64,000 nucleotides of DNA. It comes from Aquabacterium sp. CECT 9606. Its GTDB lineage: Bacteria > Pseudomonadota > Gammaproteobacteria > Burkholderiales > Burkholderiaceae_C. The first letter of the stretch is position 1, and each line of letters starts with the position of its first letter. Location of the stretch: the NCBI RefSeq assembly GCF_918741295.1, contig NZ_CAKKNB010000001.1:1582806-1646805 (forward strand), written 5' to 3'. The position numbers and the translations under genes are program-made. Below, one piece after another: positions 31,177 through 42,235 of the stretch. The notes under the pieces are model-generated. The model searched no databases. It was given only the letters and a program-made list of their open reading frames with translations, and had not been told where the DNA came from.

Positions 31177-31515
31177 ATGACCATCACCTGTTTCATCCGA
31201 TATCAAATCGATCCCTTCCAGAAGGCGGCCTTCCGCCAATATGCCGATGCGTGGGGCCGAATCATTCCGCGCTGCGGAGGCGAGCTGATCGGTTACTTCC
31301 TGCCCCATGAGGGCACCAATGACGTGGCTTGGGGTTTGATCAGTTTTGACAACATGGCGGCCTATGAGCGCTACCGTTCAGTCCTCAAGGAGGACGAAGA
31401 GGGGCGGGCCAACTTCGAGATGGCGCACGCCATGCGGTTCATCCTTCGGGAGGAGCGAACCTGGCTGGAAGGTATTTCATCGACACTTGATCGGCCCCGC
31501 GAGGTGGCACCATGA
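31177..31515 (+). CDS. NIPSNAP family protein
   Basis: [67 protein letters not shown]. Confidence 0.85.
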   Translation: MTITCFIRYQIDPFQKAAFRQYADAWGRIIPRCGGELIGYFLPHEGTNDVAWGLISFDNMAAYERYRSVLKEDEEGRANFEMAHAMRFILREERTWLEGISSTLDRPREVAP

Positions 31516-31856
31516 TCGCCATCATCTTCGAGCTTGAGCCGCGTGCAGAGTTGGCTCCGCGGTATTTTCAATTGGCCGATGAGCTCAAGACATCACTCAT
31601 GAGCATTGAAGGATTCATTTCCATCGAACGTTTCGAAAGCGTCAATCAGCCCGGGCGCTACCTATCCTTGAGTTTTTGGCAGGACGAGCAATCAGTGCAG
31701 AACTGGCGCAATCTGGACGCGCATCGGGCCGCCCAACTCGAGGGGCGATCCCAGATATTTGCTGATTACCGGTTGCGCGTTGCCAATGTGATTAGGGACT
31801 ATGGCTTGTCAAGCCGCGATCAAGCGCCCCTTGATTCGTTGGTTGCATTACGCTGA
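31512..31856 (+). CDS. Antibiotic biosynthesis monooxygenase-like (ABM) protein
   Basis: [59 protein letters not shown]. Confidence 0.85.
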   Translation: MIAIIFELEPRAELAPRYFQLADELKTSLMSIEGFISIERFESVNQPGRYLSLSFWQDEQSVQNWRNLDAHRAAQLEGRSQIFADYRLRVANVIRDYGLSSRDQAPLDSLVALR

Positions 31857-31860
31857 CCGC

Positions 31861-32565
31861 ATGACGCGAACTGCTGCACATGAACCTCGCATCGCCCGGG
31901 TCGCCGCGATGATGGCGGACCCGGCTCGCTCGTTGATGCTGGCCTATTTGCTCTCAGGGGAATTGGCCAGCGCAGGCGAGCTTGCATCGGCGGCCTCAGT
32001 CACCCCCGCAACCGCGAGTGGGCATCTTTCCAAACTGTTGGATGTCGGCTTGCTCATTTGCGAAGTCAGGGGCCGGCATCGCTACTACAAGCTGGCAAAT
32101 GCCGATGTGGCACATGCGCTGGAGGCGCTTGCAGTCGTTGCAGAGCGCTCAACCCACGATCATTTGTGGGAACACCCAGCCCGCAAGCGCTTGAGGTTTG
32201 CCCGCTGTTGCTATGGTCATCTGGCAGGCGAGCTGGGTGTCAAATTACTGACCACATTGCAGGCAAGAGACGGCCTGAAGATCACCTCGCAAGGCTATGA
32301 GCTGACCCTCCAAGGTGCTGCATGGATGGCAAGCCTGGGGCTGCAACCGAAGCAGCCCATGTCCGGGCGGCGCTACGCCTATCCATGCCTTGACTGGTCG
32401 GAGAGGCGCGATCACCTGGCTGGCCAGCTTGCGAATGAATTGCTAGAGCATTTCATCCAACAGGCCTGGATACGACGGGCTGATGGGCGCGCACTCGAGT
32501 TGACGCCGATTGGCGTCCAAGCGCTGCTACCCATGCTGAACGCGCATGCCGCCCAAATGGGCTGA
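31861..32565 (+). CDS. ArsR-family transcriptional regulator
   Basis: RIARVAAMMADPARSLMLAYLLSGE...ASAASVTPATASGHLSKLLDVGLLICEVRGRHRYYKLA. Confidence 0.9.
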   Translation: MTRTAAHEPRIARVAAMMADPARSLMLAYLLSGELASAGELASAASVTPATASGHLSKLLDVGLLICEVRGRHRYYKLANADVAHALEALAVVAERSTHDHLWEHPARKRLRFARCCYGHLAGELGVKLLTTLQARDGLKITSQGYELTLQGAAWMASLGLQPKQPMSGRRYAYPCLDWSERRDHLAGQLANELLEHFIQQAWIRRADGRALELTPIGVQALLPMLNAHAAQMG

Positions 32566-32584
32566 ACATGCGCACTGCATCCGC

Positions 32585-32740
32585 TCAACCCATCCGCAGC
32601 CCGCCCGCCCCCAGCAGTCCAATCAGCCCGATCGCGATCAGATAAAACGCAACGATGTAGTTGAGCAAGCGCGGCATCACCAGGATGAGGATGCCGGCCA
32701 GCAGCGAAATCAAGGGCGTCAGGCCAATATGCAGATTCAT
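32585..32740 (-). CDS. DUF3096-type small membrane protein
   Basis: MNLHIGLTPLISLLAGILILVMPRLLNYIVAFYLIAIGLIGLLGAGGLRMG* (51 aa, below ORF-track cutoff). Confidence 0.75.
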   Translation of the reverse strand: MNLHIGLTPLISLLAGILILVMPRLLNYIVAFYLIAIGLIGLLGAGGLRMG

Positions 32741-33837
32741 TGATAGTCACCTGTGGTTGAGCGGCGCACGATGGCACCATTCACGATCTTCACGCGCGCA
32801 CCGACTGGCAGAGCGGGGTCCACCGCGTGGTCAAAGGTCTTGGTGCTGCCGTCTTCCAGCTGAACCGTCACGCGGTAGACCGTGGTCTTTTCCCTGGCGT
32901 TCTGGATGCGGTTGCCAGCGTAGGCGCCACCGAGGGCTCCGACGATGCGGGCGATGTCCTTGCCCGAACCGCCGCCCACCTGGTTGCCGATCACGGCGCC
33001 GATCACACCGCCAGCCACGGTGCCCAGCACATTGTGCGAGTCCGCGTCGTCGATCTCGGCCTTGCCGGCGGCCGTCACGACGCCACAAGTGGCATGGGTG
33101 GCCAGGTCGTCGCGGCGGGCATCGCGGCTTTCGCGGCGGTCGCAACCCTGGTCGTTCGTGCTGGCCACTTGGTCACGCACGAAGCGCTGGCTGGTCTCTT
33201 TCTGCCCGACCTTCAAGAAACCGGTGGCGACCAGGTTGCCACGCAGGCGGTCCCTGCGCGACACGGTGTAGCTGCCTTCGTACAGGCCACGGCTGACTTC
33301 GGTCAGGGACAGGGCATTGTTGATCCCCTCAACGGTCACGCGCGCCGTGCCGCCGGGCACGCCTGAGAGGGAGAACTTCAGTTCGTCGCCAGCGCGGATG
33401 CGATCCGGCGCATTGACCGTGAACGCCCCGATGCGCGCTGCCTGCACGGGGCTTGGCGCGCCGCGCACCAATGATTGGTCCAGCGTGGCATTCATCTCAC
33501 GGCCATCGCGCACGATGCGCGCCGTCACCAGGCTGGTGGGCGTGAGCCGGTCGCGCGAGCGCACGGTGTAGTCGCCTTCGTAAACGCCGGGCCTGACCTC
33601 TTGCATCCGAACGCCGGCAGTGGCGCCGCCAATCTGCAGCGTCACGTCTGACCCTGGCGTGGCCGTGAGCCTGAAGGCAAGCTCGGTGCCCGGTGTCAGG
33701 GCGCGCACAGGTTCAACGCTGAAGCTGTCGGCAGTGACGGTCGTGGCCGTCTGTGCATAGGCAGATGTGCCGATGGTCAGCGGCAAGGCTGCCGCCAGCG
33801 CGAGGATGAGCACGGACAGTCGTGAGGGCAATTTCAT
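32737..33837 (-). CDS. Secreted glycine-zipper (SlyB-like) protein with N-terminal repeat domains
   Basis: Signal MKLPSRLSVLILALAAALPLTIGTSAYA; VLGTVAGGVIGAVIGNQVGGGSGKDIARIVGALGGAYAGN. Confidence 0.75.
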   Translation of the reverse strand: MKLPSRLSVLILALAAALPLTIGTSAYAQTATTVTADSFSVEPVRALTPGTELAFRLTATPGSDVTLQIGGATAGVRMQEVRPGVYEGDYTVRSRDRLTPTSLVTARIVRDGREMNATLDQSLVRGAPSPVQAARIGAFTVNAPDRIRAGDELKFSLSGVPGGTARVTVEGINNALSLTEVSRGLYEGSYTVSRRDRLRGNLVATGFLKVGQKETSQRFVRDQVASTNDQGCDRRESRDARRDDLATHATCGVVTAAGKAEIDDADSHNVLGTVAGGVIGAVIGNQVGGGSGKDIARIVGALGGAYAGNRIQNAREKTTVYRVTVQLEDGSTKTFDHAVDPALPVGARVKIVNGAIVRRSTTGDYQ

Positions 33838-33953
33838 CAGAGTGGCTTTCAGCATGCCACGAAACGGGCACGCACCTTGATTTAACGCGCCATGCGCCAT
33901 CGCGGCCGACACAGCACGAAAAGAATCGCCGGCGTGGGCTAACCTACGGCCCC

Positions 33954-35270
33954 ATGAAGCCTCGCCGCCCCGCAACAATCACTCGCCGCGCCACCCTGCG
34001 CCGGCTTGTTGCCAGCTGGCTCAGCGCTGGCCCCTTGGCCGCCCTGGCCGCCGCCCGCCGCAGCAAGCCTTCGACCAAAGGCGATCCGGCCCCGATCTGG
34101 CACCCTGACCACACCGTCATCGTCATCCTTGAAAACCTCTCGGCCTTTGAAGCCACAGAGGCGCAACTGAAGAGAGGCGACGCCCCCGTCTTTGGCAACA
34201 GCTCCAACTGGCGCTACCTGAATGAGCTGGCCAGCCAGGGTGCGCGCTTCACCAACTCGCACTTCACCCGCACGCCCTATGGCTCGGACCTGCCCACACG
34301 GCCCAGCCAACCCAATTACCTTTACCTGTTTTCAGGGCATCACCAGGGTGTGCTGCCAGCCTGGTTTGAAGATACCCGCTCGCCTTACTTGGGCGAGGCC
34401 TTGTATGACTGGCAGGGGCAGTTGTTGGCTTCTGCTCGGCAAACCAACATCGGCGTGGGCAACAACAACCTGCCTGATGCCTGGTTGCCCTTGACTTCTC
34501 CGAACTTGGGGGCAGCGCTGATGCAATCGGGCCGCAGTTTCGCCAGCTTCAGCGAATCGCTGCCATATCCCAGCTGGAATTGCGCCACTGACGATGCCCT
34601 GGCGGCTTGCTCGGGCGCCCAGGCCCAGACCGATTTTTACCGCCGCAAACACAACGCCGCCATCAACTGGACGGATCAAATCGCACCCACCAGCCGCCGT
34701 GGTCTGAAGGGTGATCTGGCGCACCACGTGCTGCCGGTTCATGCCAACCTGGGTTTCGCACCCACAAACGACCCGGTGCTGAAAAAGGCTTTCCGCGGCT
34801 TTGACAAGGATGCCCAAGGCCGTCCGTTGCCATTTTCAAAGCTGCCCAATGTGTCGATCGTGGTGCCCAATGAGCAGCACGACGCGCACAGCAACAGCGC
34901 CCAGGTGGCCGACGATTGGCTGCGCCAGAACATCGGCGCCTATGCCGCTTGGGCCAAGGCCAACAACAGCCTGCTCATCGTCACTTTTGACGAAGATGGC
35001 ATCACCGACACCAGCCGGGGCAACGGCTACATCACCGGCGTGGGCCGCATTCCAACCCTGTTTTTCGGTGCAGGTGTCAGGCAGGGTAAATTTGCCGGAA
35101 GGGTGGACCACCTCAACATCCTGGCCACGGTGCTGTGGCTGAACGGCGCTTTGGCGCGTTTCAAGGCCGATTTCCGGCAATTTCACCTGGTTGTGGACGG
35201 TTCTGGCTCGGAGGCCGAAAAAGAGTGGCTCAATTTGCGGCCGGTCACCGAAGTCTTCCGTGCCCGTTAA
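33954..35270 (+). CDS. Phosphoesterase family protein (acid phosphatase / phospholipase C-like)
   Basis: HTVIVILENLSAF...; NVSIVVPNEQHDAHSNSAQVADDWLRQNIGAYAAWAKANNSLLIVTFDEDG. Confidence 0.85.
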   Translation: MKPRRPATITRRATLRRLVASWLSAGPLAALAAARRSKPSTKGDPAPIWHPDHTVIVILENLSAFEATEAQLKRGDAPVFGNSSNWRYLNELASQGARFTNSHFTRTPYGSDLPTRPSQPNYLYLFSGHHQGVLPAWFEDTRSPYLGEALYDWQGQLLASARQTNIGVGNNNLPDAWLPLTSPNLGAALMQSGRSFASFSESLPYPSWNCATDDALAACSGAQAQTDFYRRKHNAAINWTDQIAPTSRRGLKGDLAHHVLPVHANLGFAPTNDPVLKKAFRGFDKDAQGRPLPFSKLPNVSIVVPNEQHDAHSNSAQVADDWLRQNIGAYAAWAKANNSLLIVTFDEDGITDTSRGNGYITGVGRIPTLFFGAGVRQGKFAGRVDHLNILATVLWLNGALARFKADFRQFHLVVDGSGSEAEKEWLNLRPVTEVFRAR

Positions 35271-35288
35271 GTTCGTAGAATCGCGCCC

Positions 35289-37295
35289 ATGTCATCGAAA
35301 CCCAATCCTGTCCCCGCGTCCTCATCCACCAAACCCAGCACCAGCTACGGCGAATCGTCGATCCGCGTGCTCAAGGGCCTGGAGCCGGTCAAGCAGCGGC
35401 CGGGCATGTACACCCGCACCGACAACCCCCTGCACATCATCCAGGAGGTGATTGACAACGCGGCCGACGAAGCCTTGGCCGGTTTTGGCAAGCGCATCGC
35501 CGTTACCTTGCACACGGATGGCTCCATCAGCGTGGAAGACGATGGCCGCGGCATTCCCTTTGGTCTGCACCCTGAAGAGCAGGTACCCGTGGTTGAGATC
35601 GTGTTCACGCGCTTGCACGCTGGTGGCAAGTTCGACAAGGGTTCGGGCGGCGCCTACAGCTTCTCGGGCGGTTTGCATGGCGTGGGCGTGAGCGTGACCA
35701 ATGCGCTGTCCACGCGCTTGCAGGTTACCGTGTACCGCGAAAAGCAGGTGGCTCAACTGGCCTTCAGTGGCGGTGATGTGATCGAGCCGCTGACCGTGCG
35801 CCCGCTGGCCTCCGGCGAGCGCAAGAATGGCACCACCGCACGCGCCTGGCCTGACCCCAAATACTTTGAAAGCGCCGAGCTGCCCCGCACTGAGCTGATG
35901 CACACGCTGCGCAGCAAGGCCGTGTTGATGCCTGGCGTGACCATGACGCTGACCACCGAAAAAACCGGTGAGACGCTGACCTGGCTCTACAAGGGCGGCC
36001 TGCGCGATTACCTGACGCAAGCGCTGCACACCGACCCGATCATCCCGCTGTTCGAAGGCGAGCAGTTCGCCACCGGTGGCGAGACCGAGAACTTCGCCGA
36101 AGGCGAGGGCGCCGCCTGGTGCGTGGCCTTCACCGAAGAAGGCGCGTCCATGCGCGAAAGCTACGTCAACCTGATCCCCACGGTGGCCGGCGGCACGCAC
36201 GAGGCGGGCCTGAAGGATGGCCTGTTCAACGCCATCAAGGGCTTCATTGAGATGCATTCGTTGATGCCCAAGGGTGTCAAGCTCATGCCCGATGACGTGT
36301 TCTCGCGCGCCAGCTTTGTGCTCAGTGCCAAGGTGCTTGACCCGCAGTTCCAGGGCCAGACCAAGGAGCGCCTGAACAGCCGTGACGCGCTGCGCCTGGT
36401 CACCACCTACGTCAAGCCGTCGATGGAGTTGTGGCTGAACCAGCACGTGGACTATGGCAAGAAGCTGGCCGAGCTGGTCATCAAGCAAGCCCAGGCGCGT
36501 CAAAAAGCCGGGCAAAAAGTCGAGAAGAAAAAAGGCTCGGGCGTGGCAGTGCTGCCCGGCAAACTCACCGATTGCGAGAGTCGCGACATCAGCCTGAACG
36601 AAGTGTTTTTGGTGGAAGGTGATTCGGCGGGCGGCAGCGCCAAGATGGGCCGCAACAAAGAGACCCAGGCCATCCTGCCCTTGCGCGGCAAGGTGCTCAA
36701 CGCCTGGGAGGTTGAGCGTGACCGCCTGTTCGCCAACAATGAAATCCACGACATCTCGGTGGCCATTGGCGTGGACCCTCACGGGCCCAACGATTCGCCT
36801 GATCTGTCGGGCCTGCGCTATGGCAAGGTCTGCATCCTGTCAGACGCGGATGTGGACGGTTCGCACATCCAGGTGTTGTTGTTGACGCTGTTCTTCAGGC
36901 ACTTCCCCAAACTGATCGAGACCGGCCACATCTACGTGGCGCGCCCGCCTTTGTTCCGGGTGGATGCGCCGGCGCGTGGCAAGAAACCCGCCGCCAAGCT
37001 GTATGCCCTGGACGAGGGTGAATTGACCGCCACCCTGGACAAGCTGCGCAAGGAAGGGTGCCGTGAAGGCGCCTGGTCCATCAGCCGCTTCAAGGGCCTG
37101 GGTGAGATGAACGCCGAGCAGTTGTGGGATACCACCTTGAACCCCGACACCCGCCGCCTGTTGCCAGTGGCTTATGGCGAGCCTGGTTTTGGCTCCACCG
37201 AGGTGTCATTCAACAAGCTGATGGGCAAGGGCGAAGCCGCCTCGCGCCGCGAACTCATGGAGCTGCATGGCGATGAGGTGGAGATCGACATCTGA
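35289..37295 (+). CDS. parE: DNA topoisomerase IV subunit B
   Basis: SSIRVLKGLEPVKQRPGMYTRTDNPLHIIQEVIDNAADEALAGFGKRI; EGDSAGGSAKMGRNKETQAILPLRGKVLN. Confidence 0.97.
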   Translation: MSSKPNPVPASSSTKPSTSYGESSIRVLKGLEPVKQRPGMYTRTDNPLHIIQEVIDNAADEALAGFGKRIAVTLHTDGSISVEDDGRGIPFGLHPEEQVPVVEIVFTRLHAGGKFDKGSGGAYSFSGGLHGVGVSVTNALSTRLQVTVYREKQVAQLAFSGGDVIEPLTVRPLASGERKNGTTARAWPDPKYFESAELPRTELMHTLRSKAVLMPGVTMTLTTEKTGETLTWLYKGGLRDYLTQALHTDPIIPLFEGEQFATGGETENFAEGEGAAWCVAFTEEGASMRESYVNLIPTVAGGTHEAGLKDGLFNAIKGFIEMHSLMPKGVKLMPDDVFSRASFVLSAKVLDPQFQGQTKERLNSRDALRLVTTYVKPSMELWLNQHVDYGKKLAELVIKQAQARQKAGQKVEKKKGSGVAVLPGKLTDCESRDISLNEVFLVEGDSAGGSAKMGRNKETQAILPLRGKVLNAWEVERDRLFANNEIHDISVAIGVDPHGPNDSPDLSGLRYGKVCILSDADVDGSHIQVLLLTLFFRHFPKLIETGHIYVARPPLFRVDAPARGKKPAAKLYALDEGELTATLDKLRKEGCREGAWSISRFKGLGEMNAEQLWDTTLNPDTRRLLPVAYGEPGFGSTEVSFNKLMGKGEAASRRELMELHGDEVEIDI

Positions 37296-37301
37296 GATCA
37301 A

Positions 37302-37523
37302 TCAGGCCTTGCGGCCGCCGCCAACCAGCAGCAGACCACCCACCACAATGGCGCCCACACCAGCCCACAGAGGAATGTTGACGGTTTCTTTTTCCTTGAC
37401 GTTCAACTCCAGCGGACCGAGCTTCACCGCCGACGTGTTCTTGGTGTAGCTGAAGCCGCCATAGGTGAGCCCCAGGATGCCTGCAACGATGATGGCAATG
37501 GCCACGATTTTGATGCTGTTCAT
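37302..37523 (-). CDS. Small two-TM membrane protein (DUF3185-like)
   Basis: MNSIKIVAIAIIVAGILGLTYGGFSYTKNTSAVKLGPLELNVKEKETVNIPLWAGVGAIVVGGLLLVGGGRKA. Confidence 0.75.
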   Translation of the reverse strand: MNSIKIVAIAIIVAGILGLTYGGFSYTKNTSAVKLGPLELNVKEKETVNIPLWAGVGAIVVGGLLLVGGGRKA

Positions 37524-37655
37524 GTCAGTACTGCCAAATAGGTTGTGATGTGTTCACTGTGACCTCAAACCCGATGACAAGCCATCGGCCGTGTCTGCTT
37601 TGCCTGTCAGCGTTGTCCGACACAAAAAATACCGATCGGTTTAGACCACACCAAG

Positions 37656-39983
<2,328 letters not shown>

Positions 39984-39991
39984 CCGGAAGG

Positions 39992-41413
39992 TTAAAAAGG
40001 CAGGACCCGCACCACGGTGACCGAGCATTCCGCCTCGGCCACCACCTGGGCAGACACACTGCCCAGGTAGCGCCTCAATGTCGAGTTGCCGCGCGCACCC
40101 ATCACGATGTGGTCGACCTGGTTGCGCGTGGCGAACTCGACGATGGCCGTGGCGGTGTCGGGTGCCTCCAGCACATGGAAGGTCAGGCGCTGGTCTTCCA
40201 TCTTCAATGATTGCTGCAAAGGCCGCGCCCAGTGCTTGATGGCCACCAACTGCTGCACATGCAGGCTGTTGCCCACATCGTCGGTCAGCTTGTCCATCCC
40301 CACGCGGTTGGTCTTCATGACGCTGACACACGCCAGCCGCGCCTTGGGTTCTATCTGCAGGATGCGGCCGACGGTGGTCAGCAGCTTTTGTTGCAGCTCC
40401 AGCGGGCTGGATTTTAAGCCGATGGCCACCATGATGATGGGGCTGCGCTCCACCTGCGAGGTGGCAGTGATATCGCCTTTGGGCTCGGCACCCATGGCCT
40501 TGAACCAGCGTCCAAAAGTGGTGATGGGCCCGGCCTTGATCAGCTTGGTGGCGCGGCCTGTCAAGGCCACCTGGCCGGGGTTCTGCAAATCGAAGGCCAG
40601 TTGCGCGGCGGTCTGGTAGCGGCTGTCGGGGTCGACCTCGAGGCAACGCAGCACGATCTCCTGGAACCACGCAGGCAGGTCCGGGCGCAAGGCCCGCGGC
40701 GGCATGGGTTCGGTGTACAGGCGCTTGCGCAGGCCGACCACGGTGGTGGGTTGGCCAAAGGGCCGCTCGCCTGTGGCCAGGTGGTACATCATCACGCCCA
40801 GCGCGAACAGGTCGCTGCGCGGGTCAGTGCGCACGAACTGCACCTGCTCGGGCGACATGTAGGGCGCGGTGCCCATCGGCAAGGTGAACTCCTCTTCCAG
40901 CAAGTCGGGCAACTGGTCGTGGCGTGACAGGCCGAAGTCCACCAACATCGCCTCGCCCGATTCGCGGAACATGATGTTGCTGGGCTTGATGTCCAGGTGC
41001 ACCACGTGCTGCGAGTGCAGGGCGTGCAAGGCCTGAGCCACGCTGGCCCCAAGGCGGGCGATTTCGTCCGCTGGCAAGGGCGCTTGCAGCAAGCGTGGCC
41101 GCAAAGTCTCTCCGCCAATGCGCTCCATCACGATGTAGGGCTGGCGGGTGAAATCGCCCCGCGCCACGAAGCGAGGCACATGCGGCCCGCTCAGGCGCGG
41201 CATGATCATCCGTTCGACCTCGAAGCCCACAATGCTGGCCGGATCCTCGCCACCTTTGATGCGCGGCACTTTCATGATCAAGGGGATGTCGGTGGGGACA
41301 TCGAGCGCTGTCACCGACCACAAATGCGCCATGCCGCCTTGGTGCAGGCGCTCATCCAGGCGGAAGCCATCGACGACCTGGCCGGCTTCAAGCCGGGTCG
41401 GCTCAGTGGCCAT
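39992..41413 (-). CDS. Ser/Thr protein kinase fused to a universal stress protein domain
   Basis: VVHLDIKPSNIMF, VDFGLS, APYMSPEQ; C-terminal NQVDHIVMGARGNSTLRRYLGSVSAQVVAEAECSVTVVRV (UspA). Confidence 0.92.
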   Translation of the reverse strand: MATEPTRLEAGQVVDGFRLDERLHQGGMAHLWSVTALDVPTDIPLIMKVPRIKGGEDPASIVGFEVERMIMPRLSGPHVPRFVARGDFTRQPYIVMERIGGETLRPRLLQAPLPADEIARLGASVAQALHALHSQHVVHLDIKPSNIMFRESGEAMLVDFGLSRHDQLPDLLEEEFTLPMGTAPYMSPEQVQFVRTDPRSDLFALGVMMYHLATGERPFGQPTTVVGLRKRLYTEPMPPRALRPDLPAWFQEIVLRCLEVDPDSRYQTAAQLAFDLQNPGQVALTGRATKLIKAGPITTFGRWFKAMGAEPKGDITATSQVERSPIIMVAIGLKSSPLELQQKLLTTVGRILQIEPKARLACVSVMKTNRVGMDKLTDDVGNSLHVQQLVAIKHWARPLQQSLKMEDQRLTFHVLEAPDTATAIVEFATRNQVDHIVMGARGNSTLRRYLGSVSAQVVAEAECSVTVVRVLPF

Positions 41414-42146
41414 GTTTCAACCTCTCGGCATGGTGGCTGGGCAGCCCAGCCGCGATGATGCGCCTGGCCGCTTCTTCGTGGTCATAAGGCACGCGGTGAA
41501 AGGTCAGGGTCTCGCTGGTGGTGTCGAACAAGGCGTAGCAGGCGGCGGGGTTGCCATCGCGCGGTTGGCCCACCGAGCCGGGAATGGCCAGCCAGCGCCG
41601 TGCAGGCGACAACTCGATGGGCACCCCCGCCACGGGGCTGAACTCGCCCGACTTGCCCGTGCCGCTCAGGTGGTACAGGCAGGGCTGGTGCATGTGGCCA
41701 CAAAAGACGAAACGTTGGTCGGTCGAGAGCAGGCTGCGCGTGGCCTCCACCCGGCTGTGGATGTAGCCCCAGTTGACGGGATCATGAGCGTTGGCGTGGG
41801 TCATCAGGCAGGGGCCCACCGTGGCGGTCAGGGGCAGGCACGTCAGAAAGACATGCTGCTCCTGAGTGAGTTGTTGGCGCGTCCATTCCAGCGAGGGCAC
41901 GACATGGCCCGCGAGGTCGGCACTGCCATGGCCATCGATGGCATCGTCGTGGTTGCCGCGCACGGCAATTGCCCCATGCCGCAGTTGATCGCGCACGAAG
42001 TCCACGGTCCAGGCCGGGTCCGCGCCGTAATCCACGTAGTCGCCCAGCAACACCAACTGGTCAAACCCCTGCTCCTGGGCGTGGGCCCACACCGCCTCGG
42101 TGGCCTGGCGATTGGCGTGCAGGTCGGACAACAGCGCGAGCTTCAT
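41403..42146 (-). CDS. Metallophosphoesterase
   Basis: LLSDLHANRQA, LGDYVDYGADP, VRGNHDDA, FCGHMHQP. Confidence 0.9.
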   Translation of the reverse strand: MKLALLSDLHANRQATEAVWAHAQEQGFDQLVLLGDYVDYGADPAWTVDFVRDQLRHGAIAVRGNHDDAIDGHGSADLAGHVVPSLEWTRQQLTQEQHVFLTCLPLTATVGPCLMTHANAHDPVNWGYIHSRVEATRSLLSTDQRFVFCGHMHQPCLYHLSGTGKSGEFSPVAGVPIELSPARRWLAIPGSVGQPRDGNPAACYALFDTTSETLTFHRVPYDHEEAARRIIAAGLPSHHAERLKHGH

Positions 42147-42235
42147 GGCTAAGAGAGGGCGTCCATTGAACGAGTCTAGACTGGATCAGTCTTAAGGGTC
42201 TTCCCCACCCACATTTTCGGCCTTCAAAGGGCGTC

